Below are positions 1 through 8,767 of a stretch of DNA of 64,000 bases, piece by piece. Within the stretch, counting starts at the first letter, position 1; the number at the start of each line of letters is the position of its first letter. A program made the translations under genes and the position numbers. This stretch comes from an uncultured Caulobacterales bacterium (lineage in GTDB: Bacteria; Pseudomonadota; Alphaproteobacteria; Caulobacterales; Caulobacteraceae): positions 1-64,000 of the forward strand of contig CAIUMD010000098.1 of NCBI GenBank assembly GCA_903900155.1. Direction: 5' to 3'. Below the pieces are notes generated by a model. It worked only from the letters and a program-made list of their open reading frames with translations. It searched no databases and was not told the DNA's origin.

Positions 1-3000
1 CGGTCGACATTGGCGTCATCGAGCGGCGCGTCGACTTCGTCCAGCACGCAGATCGGGGCCGGATTGGCCAGGAACACGCCGAAGATCAGGGCGCTGGCCG
101 TCAGGGCCTGCTCGCCGCCGCTCATCAGGCTCATGCTGGCCATGCGCTTGCCGGGCGGGCAGGCGAAGATCTCGAGACCAGCTTCCAGCGGGTCGTCGCT
201 CTCGATCAGCTTCAGCTCGGCCTGACCGCCGCCGAACAGGGCCTGGAAGAGGGTCTGGAAATTGGCGTTGATCACGTCGAAGGCGGCCAAGAGCCGTTCA
301 CGCCCCTCGGCGTTCAGCTCCTCGATGCCGGCCCGCAGCTTGGTCACCGCGCCCGACAGGTCGGCCCGCTCGACCCGCATGATCTCCAGACGGCCGGCAT
401 ATTCCTGGGCCTCTTCCTCGGCGCGCAGGTTCACCGGGCCGATGGCGTCGCGTTCGCGTTCCAGGGCGAACAGGTGGGCCTCGACGCCGGCGGCGTCCTT
501 GGGCACGGCCACGGCCTCGCCGGCGACGTGGCGGCCCAGCTCCTCGGGCTCCATGCGGGCCTGCTCGCGGATGGCCGAGGCGACCTCGGCGAAGCGCTGG
601 CGGGCGCCGTCCAGGTGGGCGACCAGCGAAGCGCGTTTCTCGCGCGCCTCACCGGCGGCCTGCTCGGCGGCGCGGGCGGCGCGGTCGTTGTTGAGCCTCG
701 TAGTCTCGGCGGCCTCCAGAGCGTCGCTGGCCTTGGCGCGGCGAGCCTCGGCGGCGCCGAACTCGTCCAGCAGGGCGACCAGCTTCTCCTGCAAGGCCGC
801 CGGGGCTTCGCGCGCGCCTTCCAGGGCGGCGGCGGCCTTCACGCGGTCGGCCTCCAGCGACTCGGTGCGCTTGCCGGCGGTGTCGGCGCGCTTGCCCCAG
901 TCGTTGCGGTCGCGCTCGAGGCTCTCCAGGCGGCGCTGGCGGCCGGCGCGTTCGCGGGTCTCGACGTCAAGGGCCGTGCGCGCGGCGCTGGCGGCCTCGC
1001 GGGCCTGGGCCGAGGCCTGTCGGGCGGCGGCCAGCTGCGGTTGCAGATCGCCCGAGGTTTGGGCGGCGGCATGGGCCTCGCGCGCGGCGGTCAGGGCGGC
1101 GTCGGACTCGACCTTCTCGGCCTCGAAGCGGGCGATGGTGTCGTCCAGCGATTGCGCTCGCGCAGCCCTCAGCGCCTGCTCGCGCTCGAACTTGGCGACC
1201 TGTTCGCGGGCGCTGCTTAGCAGGCGTTCGGCGTCGGGCGGGCCCCGGCGCTTGTCGCGCAAGCTGTCCTCGACGGCGCGCATGCGGTCGGCGGCGGTCT
1301 TCAGGGCGGCGGCGGTGGCCTCGGCGCGCGGGGTCAGGATGTCGATCTCGGTCTCGACCTCGGCCAGGCGGGTGCGCTGCTCCAGGCGCACGGCGGCGGG
1401 CTTGGGCGCATCGGCGCGGGCCACGAAGCCGTCCCAGCGCCACAGGTCGCCTTCCTTGGACACCAGGCGCGCGCCGGGCCTCAAGTCCCTCTGGAGACGA
1501 TCCCCGTCGGCGCGGGCTACGACGGCCACGTGCGAGAGGCGGGCGGCCAGGGCGGGCGGGGCCTTGACCAGCCGAGCCAGCGGCTCGACTCCCTCAGGCC
1601 AAATAGGCGCGGGGGCCTCGGCGCCGCCCCAGTACGAGGGGGCCTTGGCGTCCAGCGCCGCGTCCAGGTCGTCGCCCAGCGCCGCCGCCAGGGCCGCGCC
1701 ATAACCCTTGTCGGGCGAGACGCTGTCCAGGGCCGGGGCGTGGCCGCTCTTGCTTCGCGGAGCCGTGAGCTGAGCCAGGCCCCGGGCCTCGGTGCGCAGG
1801 CGGCCCAGCTGGTCCTCGACATTGCGGGCCAGCTGGCGGGCCTGGGCCTCCTGCTCGGCGGCCTTCACGCGCTCGTTTTCGGCCTCTTCCAGCGCCGCGC
1901 GCGCCGCCGCAAGAGCCGCTTCGGCATTGGCGAAACGCTGGCGGGCGTCGGCGGCGGCCGGGTCGATCTCGGGGCCGACGGCGGCCCGCTCGGCCTTGGC
2001 CTGGTCGAGGGCGCGGTTGGTGCGGTTGGCGCGGGCGTCGGCTTCGGCCAGGCGCGTCGCGGCGGCGCGGCCTTGCGCCTCCTCGGCGGCGACGCGGGCG
2101 GCCAACTGCTCGACCTCCATTTCGGCGGCGGCGCGGACGGCCTCGGCGGCCTTGGCGGCGGCTTCCAGCTCGGGACCCCGTTCCGGCGCGGCGGCGACCA
2201 GGGCGCGGACCTCGGCCAGCTCGGCGTCGATGCGGGCCAGGGCGGCGGCGGCGTCGTCCTTGGCCTGGCTCTCGCGGGCGCGGTCGTCGTCGATGCGGGC
2301 CAGGTCGGTCTTCAGGCGCTCGAACTCGGCGGCGGCGGCCTCGGCCTCGCGTTCGGCGCGGTCCTTCTGGATGGCCAGCTGGCCCAGGATCGCCTGGGCG
2401 ATGGTCGCCTCTTCCCGCAGCGGCGGCATGGCGGCCTCGGCCTCGGTGATGGCCACCTGGGCGGCGGCGCTGGCGCGGGCGGTCTCCTCGACAGTGCGCG
2501 CGGCCTCGGTGGCCTCGCGCTGGGTACGCTCCAGGGTGTCGCGAGCCTCGGTCCAGCGGGCATAGAGCACCGCGCCCTGCACGGCGCGAATCTCGGACGA
2601 CAGGCGCTTGTACTTCTCGGCCTGGCGGGCCTCGCGCTTGAGGCGGTTCAGCGCCGTCTCCAGCTCGCGGGCCACGTCCTCCAGGCGCGAGAGGTTGCTC
2701 TCGGCGGCCCGCAGGCGCAGCTCGGCCTCGTGGCGGCGGGTATGGAGTCCTGAGACCCCGGCGGCCTCTTCCAGGATGCGGCGGCGGTTCTGGGGCTTGG
2801 CGCCGATCAGCTCGCTGATCTGGCCCTGGCGCACCAGCGCCGGCGAGTTGGCGCCTGTCGAGGCGTCGGCGAACAACAGCTGGACGTCGCGGGCCCGCAC
2901 CTCGCGGCCATTGATCTTGTAGGTCGAGCCGGCCCCGCGATCGATGCGGCGCACGACCTCCAGCACCGGGTCGTCGTTGAACTGGGCGGGCGCGGTGCGG

Positions 3001-3263
3001 TCGGCATTGTCGATGGTCAGGGCCACGTCGGCGTGGTTGCGCGGCGGGCGCGCGCCGCTGCCGGCGAAGATCACGTCGTCCATGCCGCCGGCCCGCATGG
3101 CCTTGGCCGAGTTGGCGCCCATCACCCAGCGCAGGGCTTCCAGGAGGTTGGACTTGCCGCAGCCGTTCGGGCCGACGACGCCCGTCAGCCCCGGCTCGAT
3201 CCGGAACTCGGTGGGCTCGACGAAGGACTTGAAGCCCGAGAGGCGGAGGCGCTGGAACTGCAC
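1..3263 (-). CDS. smc: Chromosome segregation ATPase SMC (3' end cut by window)
   Basis: SMC dimers bring chromosome arms together and organise the nucleoid after loading by ParB. The reverse strand encodes an N-terminal ATPase head with Walker [10 protein letters not shown] near residues 31-39, a long Ala/Glu/Arg-rich coiled coil, a central hinge (around [15 protein letters not shown]), a second coiled coil and a C-terminal head with the signature MSGGEQ and Walker [12 protein letters not shown]. The frame is still open at base 1, so roughly the last 50 residues lie outside. I chose the GTG start at 3263 because it gives [14 protein letters not shown], the classic SMC N-terminus; the stop of the upstream thiol oxidoreductase is only 19 bases away, so the two are probably co-transcribed. 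Confidence 0.97.
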   Translation of the reverse strand, partial: MQFQRLRLSGFKSFVEPTEFRIEPGLTGVVGPNGCGKSNLLEALRWVMGANSAKAMRAGGMDDVIFAGSGARPPRNHADVALTIDNADRTAPAQFNDDPVLEVVRRIDRGAGSTYKINGREVRARDVQLLFADASTGANSPALVRQGQISELIGAKPQNRRRILEEAAGVSGLHTRRHEAELRLRAAESNLSRLEDVARELETALNRLKREARQAEKYKRLSSEIRAVQGAVLYARWTEARDTLERTQREATEAARTVEETARASAAAQVAITEAEAAMPPLREEATIAQAILGQLAIQKDRAEREAEAAAAEFERLKTDLARIDDDRARESQAKDDAAAALARIDAELAEVRALVAAAPERGPELEAAAKAAEAVRAAAEMEVEQLAARVAAEEAQGRAAATRLAEADARANRTNRALDQAKAERAAVGPEIDPAAADARQRFANAEAALAAARAALEEAENERVKAAEQEAQARQLARNVEDQLGRLRTEARGLAQLTAPRSKSGHAPALDSVSPDKGYGAALAAALGDDLDAALDAKAPSYWGGAEAPAPIWPEGVEPLARLVKAPPALAARLSHVAVVARADGDRLQRDLRPGARLVSKEGDLWRWDGFVARADAPKPAAVRLEQRTRLAEVETEIDILTPRAEATAAALKTAADRMRAVEDSLRDKRRGPPDAERLLSSAREQVAKFEREQALRAARAQSLDDTIARFEAEKVESDAALTAAREAHAAAQTSGDLQPQLAAARQASAQAREAASAARTALDVETRERAGRQRRLESLERDRNDWGKRADTAGKRTESLEADRVKAAAALEGAREAPAALQEKLVALLDEFGAAEARRAKASDALEAAETTRLNNDRAARAAEQAAGEAREKRASLVAHLDGARQRFAEVASAIREQARMEPEELGRHVAGEAVAVPKDAAGVEAHLFALERERDAIGPVNLRAEEEAQEYAGRLEIMRVERADLSGAVTKLRAGIEELNAEGRERLLAAFDVINANFQTLFQALFGGGQAELKLIESDDPLEAGLEIFACPPGKRMASMSLMSGGEQALTASALIFGVFLANPAPICVLDEVDAPLDDANVD

Positions 3264-3282
3264 GGAGGCGGTCCCTGTTGGC

Positions 3283-3888
3283 TCAGCCCTTCGCCGCCGA
3301 GGCGAAGGCCTTGGAGAGCACGCCGAAGTCGGCGCTGTGGTCGTAGGGCGCGCCGTTGACGAAGAAGGTCGGCGTGCCCTCGATGCCGTCGTCGACGCCC
3401 TTGGCCATGCGGGCGTTGACCGCCTTCAGCGCCGCCTCGTCGTTCAGGGCCGCCTTGAACTGCTCTTCGGTCAGGCCGTACTGCTTGCCGATCGCCTGCA
3501 GGCCCTCGAACAGCTTGTCGCTGCGATAGATCTCTTCCTGCTTCTGGAAGATGGTGGTCAGGACCTCGAAGTACTTGCCGGGAATCCGCCTGGCCAGGAT
3601 GAAGCCCGCCGCCGCGAATTCGACCGGCGGGGTCAGGAACTCGCGGAACACCAGGCGCACCTTGCCGGTGTCGATGAAGCTCTTGCGCACTTGCGGCTGG
3701 ACCGTCGTCCACCAGTTGGCGCAGTGCGGGCAGCTGGCCGAGGCGTAGACCACCAGTTGCACCGGCGCCTTGGCCGAGCCCAGCACCATGTCGCCGGGCG
3801 CGGGCGGCAGCGGCGCGGCGCGCGCGGCCGAGGCGCTGACCGTCACGGCCAGGCCAGAAACGAGCAGGGCGCGCCGGTCCAGAGCCAT
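3283..3888 (-). CDS. DsbA-family thiol:disulfide oxidoreductase, periplasmic
   Basis: A 201-residue exported thioredoxin-fold protein that probably introduces or handles disulfide bonds in periplasmic proteins. It has a Sec/Tat-like signal peptide (two Arg near residue 5, hydrophobic stretch, AARAA cleavage region), the catalytic CPHC motif at residues 53-56, and the cis-proline loop in [10 protein letters not shown]. The start was set at 3888: its ATG overlaps the stop of the upstream paralogue (TAATG), which implies translational coupling. A longer in-frame reading upstream is only the shadow of that paralogue. It is the second of two tandem DsbA-like genes directly upstream of smc. Whether it oxidises or isomerises substrates cannot be told from sequence. 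Confidence 0.93.
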   Translation of the reverse strand: MALDRRALLVSGLAVTVSASAARAAPLPPAPGDMVLGSAKAPVQLVVYASASCPHCANWWTTVQPQVRKSFIDTGKVRLVFREFLTPPVEFAAAGFILARRIPGKYFEVLTTIFQKQEEIYRSDKLFEGLQAIGKQYGLTEEQFKAALNDEAALKAVNARMAKGVDDGIEGTPTFFVNGAPYDHSADFGVLSKAFASAAKG

Positions 3889-4502
3889 TATTTCGAAGCT
3901 TCCGCGATGGCGGCGTCCAGCTGGGCCAGGGTGGCTTCGCCACCCTCTTCGCCGCCGATCTTCTTGCCGTTGACGACGAAGGTCGGGGTGCCTTGGATCT
4001 TGTTGTCCTTCATCAGCTTTTCGAGGCGCTGGGCCGACTTGGCGGCGTTCTCGTCGCTGAGGCAGCTGTTGAACTGGTCTTCGCTCATGCCGGCGGCGCG
4101 GGCGATGGTCAGCAACTCGCCGCGGATGTCGCCGGTTTGGAAGATGCTGGCCTGGGCCTGGTACAGGGCGTCGGTGACCTGGAAGTATTTGTCCTTGCCG
4201 GCGCAGCGGGCCAGCATGGCGCCGGCGTTGGCCAGGGTCGGCTCGCCGGTCAGGGCTTCGCGGGCCACATAGTTGACCTTGCCGGTGTCGATGTACTTGG
4301 CCTTGAAGGCCGGGAAGACCTCCTCGTTCCACTTGGCGCAGTGCGGGCAGGCCACCGAGGCGTACTCGACGACCGTGACCTTGGCGTTCGGATTACCCAG
4401 GGTCATGTCGTCTGCGGTGACCTGGGCGCCCTTGGGGCCGCAGGCGGCGAGGCTGGCCGCGAGAGCGGCGACGAGGGTGACGCGGGTGATCAGCGAACGC
4501 AT
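3888..4502 (-). CDS. DsbA-family thiol oxidoreductase, lipoprotein
   Basis: A 204-residue DsbA-like protein with a lipoprotein signal peptide: the lipobox LAAC places the lipidated Cys at residue 21. The active site is CPHC (residues 52-55), and the cis-proline loop is in QGTPTFVVNG. It is clearly homologous to the gene that follows it, with which its stop overlaps by one base, so the pair arose by tandem duplication and is translated together. Membrane anchoring separates it from its soluble partner; the two could act on different substrates or at different sites. The acidic residue after the lipidated Cys position that would keep it in the inner membrane is absent (CGPK), so outer-membrane sorting is possible. 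Confidence 0.92.
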   Translation of the reverse strand: MRSLITRVTLVAALAASLAACGPKGAQVTADDMTLGNPNAKVTVVEYASVACPHCAKWNEEVFPAFKAKYIDTGKVNYVAREALTGEPTLANAGAMLARCAGKDKYFQVTDALYQAQASIFQTGDIRGELLTIARAAGMSEDQFNSCLSDENAAKSAQRLEKLMKDNKIQGTPTFVVNGKKIGGEEGGEATLAQLDAAIAEASK

Positions 4503-4544
4503 GAAAAGGCCCTTCGGCGGTCGATTGGGAAGTTAAACGCGATT

Positions 4545-4556
4545 CTCGCTAGCGAG
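4545..4556. promoter_or_regulatory. 12-bp perfect palindrome upstream of the dsbA-like pair
   Basis: CTCGCTAGCGAG is a perfect palindrome in the 114-base gap between dciA and the lipoprotein dsbA-like gene, about 45 bases upstream of the start codon. On the minus strand it lies where a promoter would be expected (TTGCGC is found upstream of it). It could be an operator or chance; no regulator is known to me. Confidence 0.25.
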
Positions 4557-4616
4557 CGAAAAAGGCGCAACCGTGACTGGCTCAAGAGCTTGAGCGCGCG
4601 GCGCTTGTCAACCGGC

Positions 4617-5156
4617 TCAGCGCTGTGATTGCAGGACCCCGCGACCCAGCTTCAGCAGGGCCTGTTTCAGCTCTCCGTCCGGCTGGTCGGCCAGGCTGTC
4701 GTTCAGCTGCTTTTCCTGGGCCGCGTCCAGGGGCGGCTTGCGGCGGCGGACCTGGGAGGACGGCGCGGCTTGCGCCTTGACCGGGCCCTGGACGATGCGC
4801 AGGCGGGTGACCACGCCTTTGCCCAGCAGCATGTCCAGCCGGGCGGTGATCTGCGGGGCCTGGTGCTGGATCAGCGAGGCCACGGGGCCGTCGACCCGCA
4901 GTTCCAGCGCGCCGCCGTCGCCGTTGCGGCCCTTGATGATGCGGACAGGCTCCGTGCGCCGGGCCAGGGTGTCGCCGACGATCTCGCGCCAGCGGGCCTG
5001 CAGCACGGCCGGGCCCTGGCCGAAACGGGCCTCGAGTTCCTTCAGCAGCGGCGCCAGGTTCTTGCCGGCCGGCGGCGGGGTGCGGAACTGCGGCCTGGTG
5101 CGCTTGGCGCGCAGGATCGCGAGGGCTTCTTCCGGCGAGGGCAGGGGGCGGCGCAT
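4617..5156 (-). CDS. dciA: DciA-like (DUF721) protein, putative replicative helicase loader/operator
   Basis: A 179-residue protein with a DUF721 core. The core (about residues 35-120) shows the typical RWREIVGDTLARRTEP segment followed by LELRVDGPVASLIQHQAPQITARL. DUF721 members in most bacteria lacking DnaC are now called DciA and help load DnaB at the origin. The basic N-terminus (RAKRTRPQFR) and Ala/Lys-rich C-terminal tail are disordered-looking, as in other alphaproteobacterial members. It reads away from mutY (46-base gap) and toward the dsbA-like genes and smc. Function is inferred from the family; I see no helicase or nuclease motif in it. Confidence 0.85.
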   Translation of the reverse strand: MRRPLPSPEEALAILRAKRTRPQFRTPPPAGKNLAPLLKELEARFGQGPAVLQARWREIVGDTLARRTEPVRIIKGRNGDGGALELRVDGPVASLIQHQAPQITARLDMLLGKGVVTRLRIVQGPVKAQAAPSSQVRRRKPPLDAAQEKQLNDSLADQPDGELKQALLKLGRGVLQSQR

Positions 5157-5202
5157 GCGGGAAGGCTAGCACGGGGGGCGGCCTTCGCGGTAGGCGAGGG
5201 GC

Positions 5203-6252
5203 ATGAAAGACCGTGATGGCATCCGTTCGGCCCTGTTGGCCTGGTACGACGCCCAGGCCCGCGACCTGGCCTGGCGAACCTCGCCCGGCGCTCGCCGCGC
5301 GGGCGTGCGCAGCGATCCTTATCGTGTCTGGCTGTCGGAGGTGATGCTGCAGCAGACCACCGTGCCGCACGCCACGCCGTATTTCCTGAGCTTCACCCGG
5401 CGCTGGCCGACGGTCTCGGACCTGGCCGCTGTGGAAGATGGCGACCTGATGGCCGCCTGGGCGGGGCTGGGCTACTACGCCCGCGCCCGTAACCTTCTGG
5501 CCTGCGCCCGCGCGGTGGCCGGCCGGCGCGGCGGGGTCTTTCCGGATACCGAGGAGGGCCTGCGCGCCCTGCCCGGCGTGGGCGCCTACACCGCCGCCGC
5601 CGTGGCCGCGATCGCCTTCGACCGCGCCGCCAATGTCGTCGACGGCAATGTCGAGCGGGTGATGTCGCGCCTGTTCGCGGTCGAGACGCCGCTGCCGGAC
5701 GCCAAGCCGGAGTTGAAGGACCTGGCCGGGGCGCTGGTCACCGACGACCGCCCGGGCGACTGGGCCCAGGCGCTGATGGACCTGGGCGCGACGGTCTGCA
5801 AGCCCAAGGCTCCGCTGTGCGACCGCTGCCCGATCTCGGCCTGGTGCGCGGCCTATGCGGCCGGCGCGCCCCAGACCTATCCGCGCAAGACCAAGAAGGC
5901 CGACCGCCCCCGCCGCCACGGCGTCGCCTATGTCCTGACGCGGGGCGACCGGATGGCCCTGGTCCGCCGCCCGCCGAAAGGCCTGCTGGGCGGCATGCTG
6001 GGCCTGCCCACCAGTGACTGGCGGGCCGCGCCCTACACCGACGCCGAGGCGCTTGCCGCCGCGCCGGAGGCAGCGGATTGGCGCGACCTGGGCGCGGTGG
6101 AGCACGTCTTCACCCACTTCGCCCTGACCTTGCGGGTGTTCGCGGCCGACGGCGTGAACGACGGCGATTTTGTCTGGACTACCCGCGAAGGTCTCGGCGC
6201 CTTGCCCAGCGTGTTCCTGAAGGCGGCGACGGCGGCCGAGCGGCTGATCTGA
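5203..6252 (+). CDS. mutY: A/G-specific adenine DNA glycosylase MutY
   Basis: MutY removes adenine mispaired with 8-oxoguanine. This 349-residue protein has the HhH-GPD fold: catalytic Glu46 in SEVMLQQTT, the helix-hairpin-helix LPGVGAYTAAAVAAIAF (about 123-139), catalytic Asp147 in VVDGNVERV, and a C-X6-C-X2-C-X5-C cluster (C199, C206, C209, C215) for the 4Fe-4S centre. The C-terminal half is a NUDIX-like domain that recognises 8-oxoG. Length matches the family. It starts with ATG at 5203, diverging from dciA. Only 11 bases separate its stop from the start of a decayed VOC gene, so an intact VOC gene may once have been co-transcribed. Confidence 0.97.
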   Translation: MKDRDGIRSALLAWYDAQARDLAWRTSPGARRAGVRSDPYRVWLSEVMLQQTTVPHATPYFLSFTRRWPTVSDLAAVEDGDLMAAWAGLGYYARARNLLACARAVAGRRGGVFPDTEEGLRALPGVGAYTAAAVAAIAFDRAANVVDGNVERVMSRLFAVETPLPDAKPELKDLAGALVTDDRPGDWAQALMDLGATVCKPKAPLCDRCPISAWCAAYAAGAPQTYPRKTKKADRPRRHGVAYVLTRGDRMALVRRPPKGLLGGMLGLPTSDWRAAPYTDAEALAAAPEAADWRDLGAVEHVFTHFALTLRVFAADGVNDGDFVWTTREGLGALPSVFLKAATAAERLI

Positions 6253-6263
6253 AGACCGTTCCC

Positions 6264-6455
6264 ATGCCCCGCATTCACCACGTCGCCGCCACCCCGGTCC
6301 AGCTACCTGAGGCGCGCGGCCTGCGCCACCTGGCTTTCGCCACGCCGGATCTGGACGCGGAAGGCGCGCGGCTGACTGCCCTGGGCGTCGTGTGCGAGCC
6401 GAGACGAATACACCGACCGCAACTGCACCTTCGCCGACCCGGACCGAACACCTAG
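6264..6455 (+). pseudogene. Decayed VOC-fold (glyoxalase-like) gene fragment
   Basis: The reading frame opens with MPRIHHVA, the usual first strand of a vicinal-oxygen-chelate protein, then jumps to GLRHLAFATPDLDAEGARL, which belongs to the second half of the fold. After VCEP the expected continuation DEYTDRNCTFADPD is present but in another frame. So the fragment carries an internal deletion of about half the gene plus a frameshift. The open frame ends at the TAG overlapping the stop of modE. What is seen is the sequence order; the family assignment is by motif recognition. It should not encode a working enzyme. Confidence 0.7.
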
Positions 6456-7228
6456 TCGACCGCCAGGATGATGTCGGCGGCGGCGATTCGGGCCTCGACC
6501 TTCGCCCCGACCTGAAGCGTCCAAGCCGCCTCGTCCGGCTTCAAGGTCGCCGTCAAGGTCTTGCCGGCCGACAGGGCGATGGTGACTTCGGCGGAGGTCT
6601 CGCCAGCCTCGCGATCGATGATCTCACCGGCCAGGCGGTTTTCGCCTTCGCTTTCGTCGATCCGCACGAAGCTGGACTTGATGAGGGCGATAGCCGCGCG
6701 GCCAGGCGCGAGGTCCAGGTCCTCGACGCTGCGGCGGGTGATGGACGAGCGGATCGACAGGCCCTCGCCCGGCGACAGGGTCACGGTCGCGGTGACGCCG
6801 TCGCCCTCGACGCCGGTGACCACGCCGCGCAGGGCGTTGCGGGCGCTGGTGCGCAAGCCCAGGCTCCAGAGCATCTCGCCATCGCCTTCGAGCCTGGCGA
6901 ACACCGCCCCGACCTCGCGCTCGGCGGCGCGGAAGGCGCGGATCACCGCCTGGCCACGCGGCGTGACCTCGGCCATGCCGCCGCTCTTGCCGCCCGGCGC
7001 GGCGCTGACCAGGGGCGTGTCGAACAGGTTGTTCAGCGCCTGCACCCCGTCCCAGGCGCCCTTGTACGAGAGACCAGCCGCCTTGGCGGCGGCGCTGATC
7101 GAGCCCAGGCGGGCGACGGCTTCCAGCAGGGCGATGCGCTCCAGGCCCACGCGGGCGAGGCCGCCGCGCTTGAGGATCAGGGAGGCGCTGAAATCGTCTT
7201 CGCGAGCCACTGTTTCACCGTTATGCAT
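6452..7228 (-). CDS. modE: ModE-family molybdate-responsive transcription regulator
   Basis: ModE senses molybdate and represses the molybdate uptake genes. The 258-residue protein has an N-terminal LysR-like winged helix (ALLEAVARLGSISAAAKAAGLSYKGAW, about residues 32-58) with the characteristic GGKSGG wing region, and two C-terminal Mop domains that bind molybdate (TSARNALRGVVTGVE and GENRLAGEIIDREAGE mark their starts). Length and order match E. coli ModE. It diverges from modA, with a candidate operator overlapping its own start codon, so it probably represses itself as well as modAB. Confidence 0.92.
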   Translation of the reverse strand: MHNGETVAREDDFSASLILKRGGLARVGLERIALLEAVARLGSISAAAKAAGLSYKGAWDGVQALNNLFDTPLVSAAPGGKSGGMAEVTPRGQAVIRAFRAAEREVGAVFARLEGDGEMLWSLGLRTSARNALRGVVTGVEGDGVTATVTLSPGEGLSIRSSITRRSVEDLDLAPGRAAIALIKSSFVRIDESEGENRLAGEIIDREAGETSAEVTIALSAGKTLTATLKPDEAAWTLQVGAKVEARIAAADIILAVD

Positions 7229-7244
7229 GGGAGCTACATAACCG
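7219..7244. promoter_or_regulatory. Candidate ModE operator between modE and modA
   Basis: The arms GTTATG (7220-7225) and CATAAC (7237-7242) form a perfect inverted repeat separated by 11 bases, and the right side reads TACATAACCG. This resembles the ModE box known upstream of E. coli modA (CGTTAT...TACATAACG). It covers the modE start codon and lies about 40 bases upstream of modA, so binding could control both directions. Confidence 0.65.
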
Positions 7245-7283
7245 CAGCGCCCCCAATACCTTAGCCAGACTCAGGATTACCAG

Positions 7284-8033
7284 ATGATCGCCCGCCGTCC
7301 GATGCTGATCGCCGCGCTTCTGTCCCTGACGCTCGGCGGAACCGCCTTCGCGGGCGAGACCAAGGTGGCCGTGGCCGCCAACTTCACCGAGGCCGCCAAG
7401 GAGATCGCCGCCAGATTCAAGGCCAAGACCGGCCATGACGCGAGCTTAAGCTTCGGTTCTTCAGGCCAGTTCTATACCCAGATCGCCAACGGCGCGCCGT
7501 TCGAGGTCTTCCTGTCGGCCGATGTCGAGCGGCCGCAGAAGGCCGAGCAGGAGGGCCTGTCGGTCCCCGGCTCGCGCTTCACCTACGCGACGGGTCGCCT
7601 GGTGCTCTACAGCAAGACCCCCGGCCTGGTGGACGGCAAGGGCAAGGTGCTCACGATCGGCAAGTTCGAGAAGCTGTCGATCGCCGACCCCAAGGCCGCG
7701 CCTTACGGCCAGGCCGCTGTCGAGACCCTGACCAAGCTGAAGCTGTACGACGCGCTCAAGCCGAAGATCGTCCAGGGGACCTCGATCACCCAGGCCTTCC
7801 AGTACGTCCAGACCGGCGCGGCCGAGCTGGGCTTCGTGGCCCTGTCGCAGGTGATCACCGAGCAAGGCGGCTCGCGCTGGGTCGTGCCGGCCTCCAACCA
7901 CACCCCGATCGAGCAGCAGGCCGTGCTGCTGAAGACCGGCGCCAACAGCGAGGCCGCCAAGGCCTTCGTGGCGTTCCTGAAGAGCGGCGAGGCCAAGGCG
8001 ATCATCAAGCGCTACGGCTACGAGGTCCGCTAA
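7284..8033 (+). CDS. modA: Molybdate ABC transporter, periplasmic binding protein ModA
   Basis: ModA captures molybdate (and tungstate) in the periplasm and delivers it to ModBC. The 249-residue protein has a signal peptide ([14 protein letters not shown]), then the family hallmarks [39 protein letters not shown] with the Ser residues that hold the oxyanion, and the C-terminal [22 protein letters not shown]. Start ATG at 7284 fits the signal peptide. It is followed by modB after two bases and shares its upstream region with modE, so molybdate-dependent repression is expected. Confidence 0.96.
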   Translation: MIARRPMLIAALLSLTLGGTAFAGETKVAVAANFTEAAKEIAARFKAKTGHDASLSFGSSGQFYTQIANGAPFEVFLSADVERPQKAEQEGLSVPGSRFTYATGRLVLYSKTPGLVDGKGKVLTIGKFEKLSIADPKAAPYGQAAVETLTKLKLYDALKPKIVQGTSITQAFQYVQTGAAELGFVALSQVITEQGGSRWVVPASNHTPIEQQAVLLKTGANSEAAKAFVAFLKSGEAKAIIKRYGYEVR

Positions 8034-8035
8034 TC

Positions 8036-8710
8036 GTGACTGAGGTTTTGTGGCTGACGGGCAAGCTGGCGGGGATCACCACCATCCTGCTGCTGCTCGC
8101 GGCCACGCCGCTGTCCTGGTGGCTGGCGCGGGGGCGCTCAAGCCTGCGCACGCCAGTGACGGCCCTGGTCGCCCTGCCGATCGTGCTGCCGCCGACGGTG
8201 CTGGGCTTCTACCTGTTGATCGCCCTGGGGCCAAAGAGCCCGCTGATGGTGCTGCTGCAGCCGTTCGGCGTGCGGACCCTGGCCTTCACCTTCGAGGGGC
8301 TGGTGATCGGCTCGCTGATCTATTCGCTGCCGTTCGCGGTGCAGCCGCTGCGGAATGCGTTCATCGCCATCGGCGACGAGCCGCTGGAGGCCGCCGCCTG
8401 CCTGGGCGCCTCGCCATGGCAGCGTTTCTGGCGGGTGGCCCTGCCGCTGTCGATCCCGGGCTATGTCGCCGCCGCCATCCTGGTCTTCGCCCACACGGTG
8501 GGTGAGTTCGGGGTGGTGATGATGCTGGGCGGCAATATCCCCGGCGAGACCACCGTGCTGTCGACCGAGATCTATCGCCTGGTCGAGGCCCTGGAGTGGG
8601 GCGACGCCCATCGCCTGTCGCTGATCCTGCTGGCCTTCGCCTTCGTGGTGCTGTTCACCCTGCTGGCGCTGGAGGCCCGCTCCAAGATCCTGCTGCGCAC
8701 CCGGACGTAA
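8036..8710 (+). CDS. modB: Molybdate ABC transporter permease ModB
   Basis: The 224-residue integral membrane permease of the molybdate importer. It has about five hydrophobic segments and the EAA loop [20 protein letters not shown] (about residues 120-140), which docks onto the ATPase. The GTG start at 8036 lies two bases after the modA stop, so translation is coupled. Length is normal for ModB. The expected next gene, the ATPase modC, is absent: 58 bases later the sequence is the 3' end of an opposing TonB receptor pseudogene. The ATPase may be encoded elsewhere, or the system may be degenerating. Confidence 0.95.
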   Translation: MTEVLWLTGKLAGITTILLLLAATPLSWWLARGRSSLRTPVTALVALPIVLPPTVLGFYLLIALGPKSPLMVLLQPFGVRTLAFTFEGLVIGSLIYSLPFAVQPLRNAFIAIGDEPLEAAACLGASPWQRFWRVALPLSIPGYVAAAILVFAHTVGEFGVVMMLGGNIPGETTVLSTEIYRLVEALEWGDAHRLSLILLAFAFVVLFTLLALEARSKILLRTRT

Positions 8711-8743
8711 AAGAAAGAGCGCGACGTGGGGAACGCCGCGCTC
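8709..8743 (-). terminator. Rho-independent terminator of the TonB receptor pseudogene
   Basis: On the minus strand GAGCGCG (8743-8737) pairs with CGCGCTC (8723-8717) around a short loop and is followed by TTTCTTTT. It lies just downstream of the receptor pseudogene stop and overlaps the end of modB by two bases. Confidence 0.6.
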
Positions 8744-8767
8744 CAGTGACCGAGATCGGGAAGGTGC

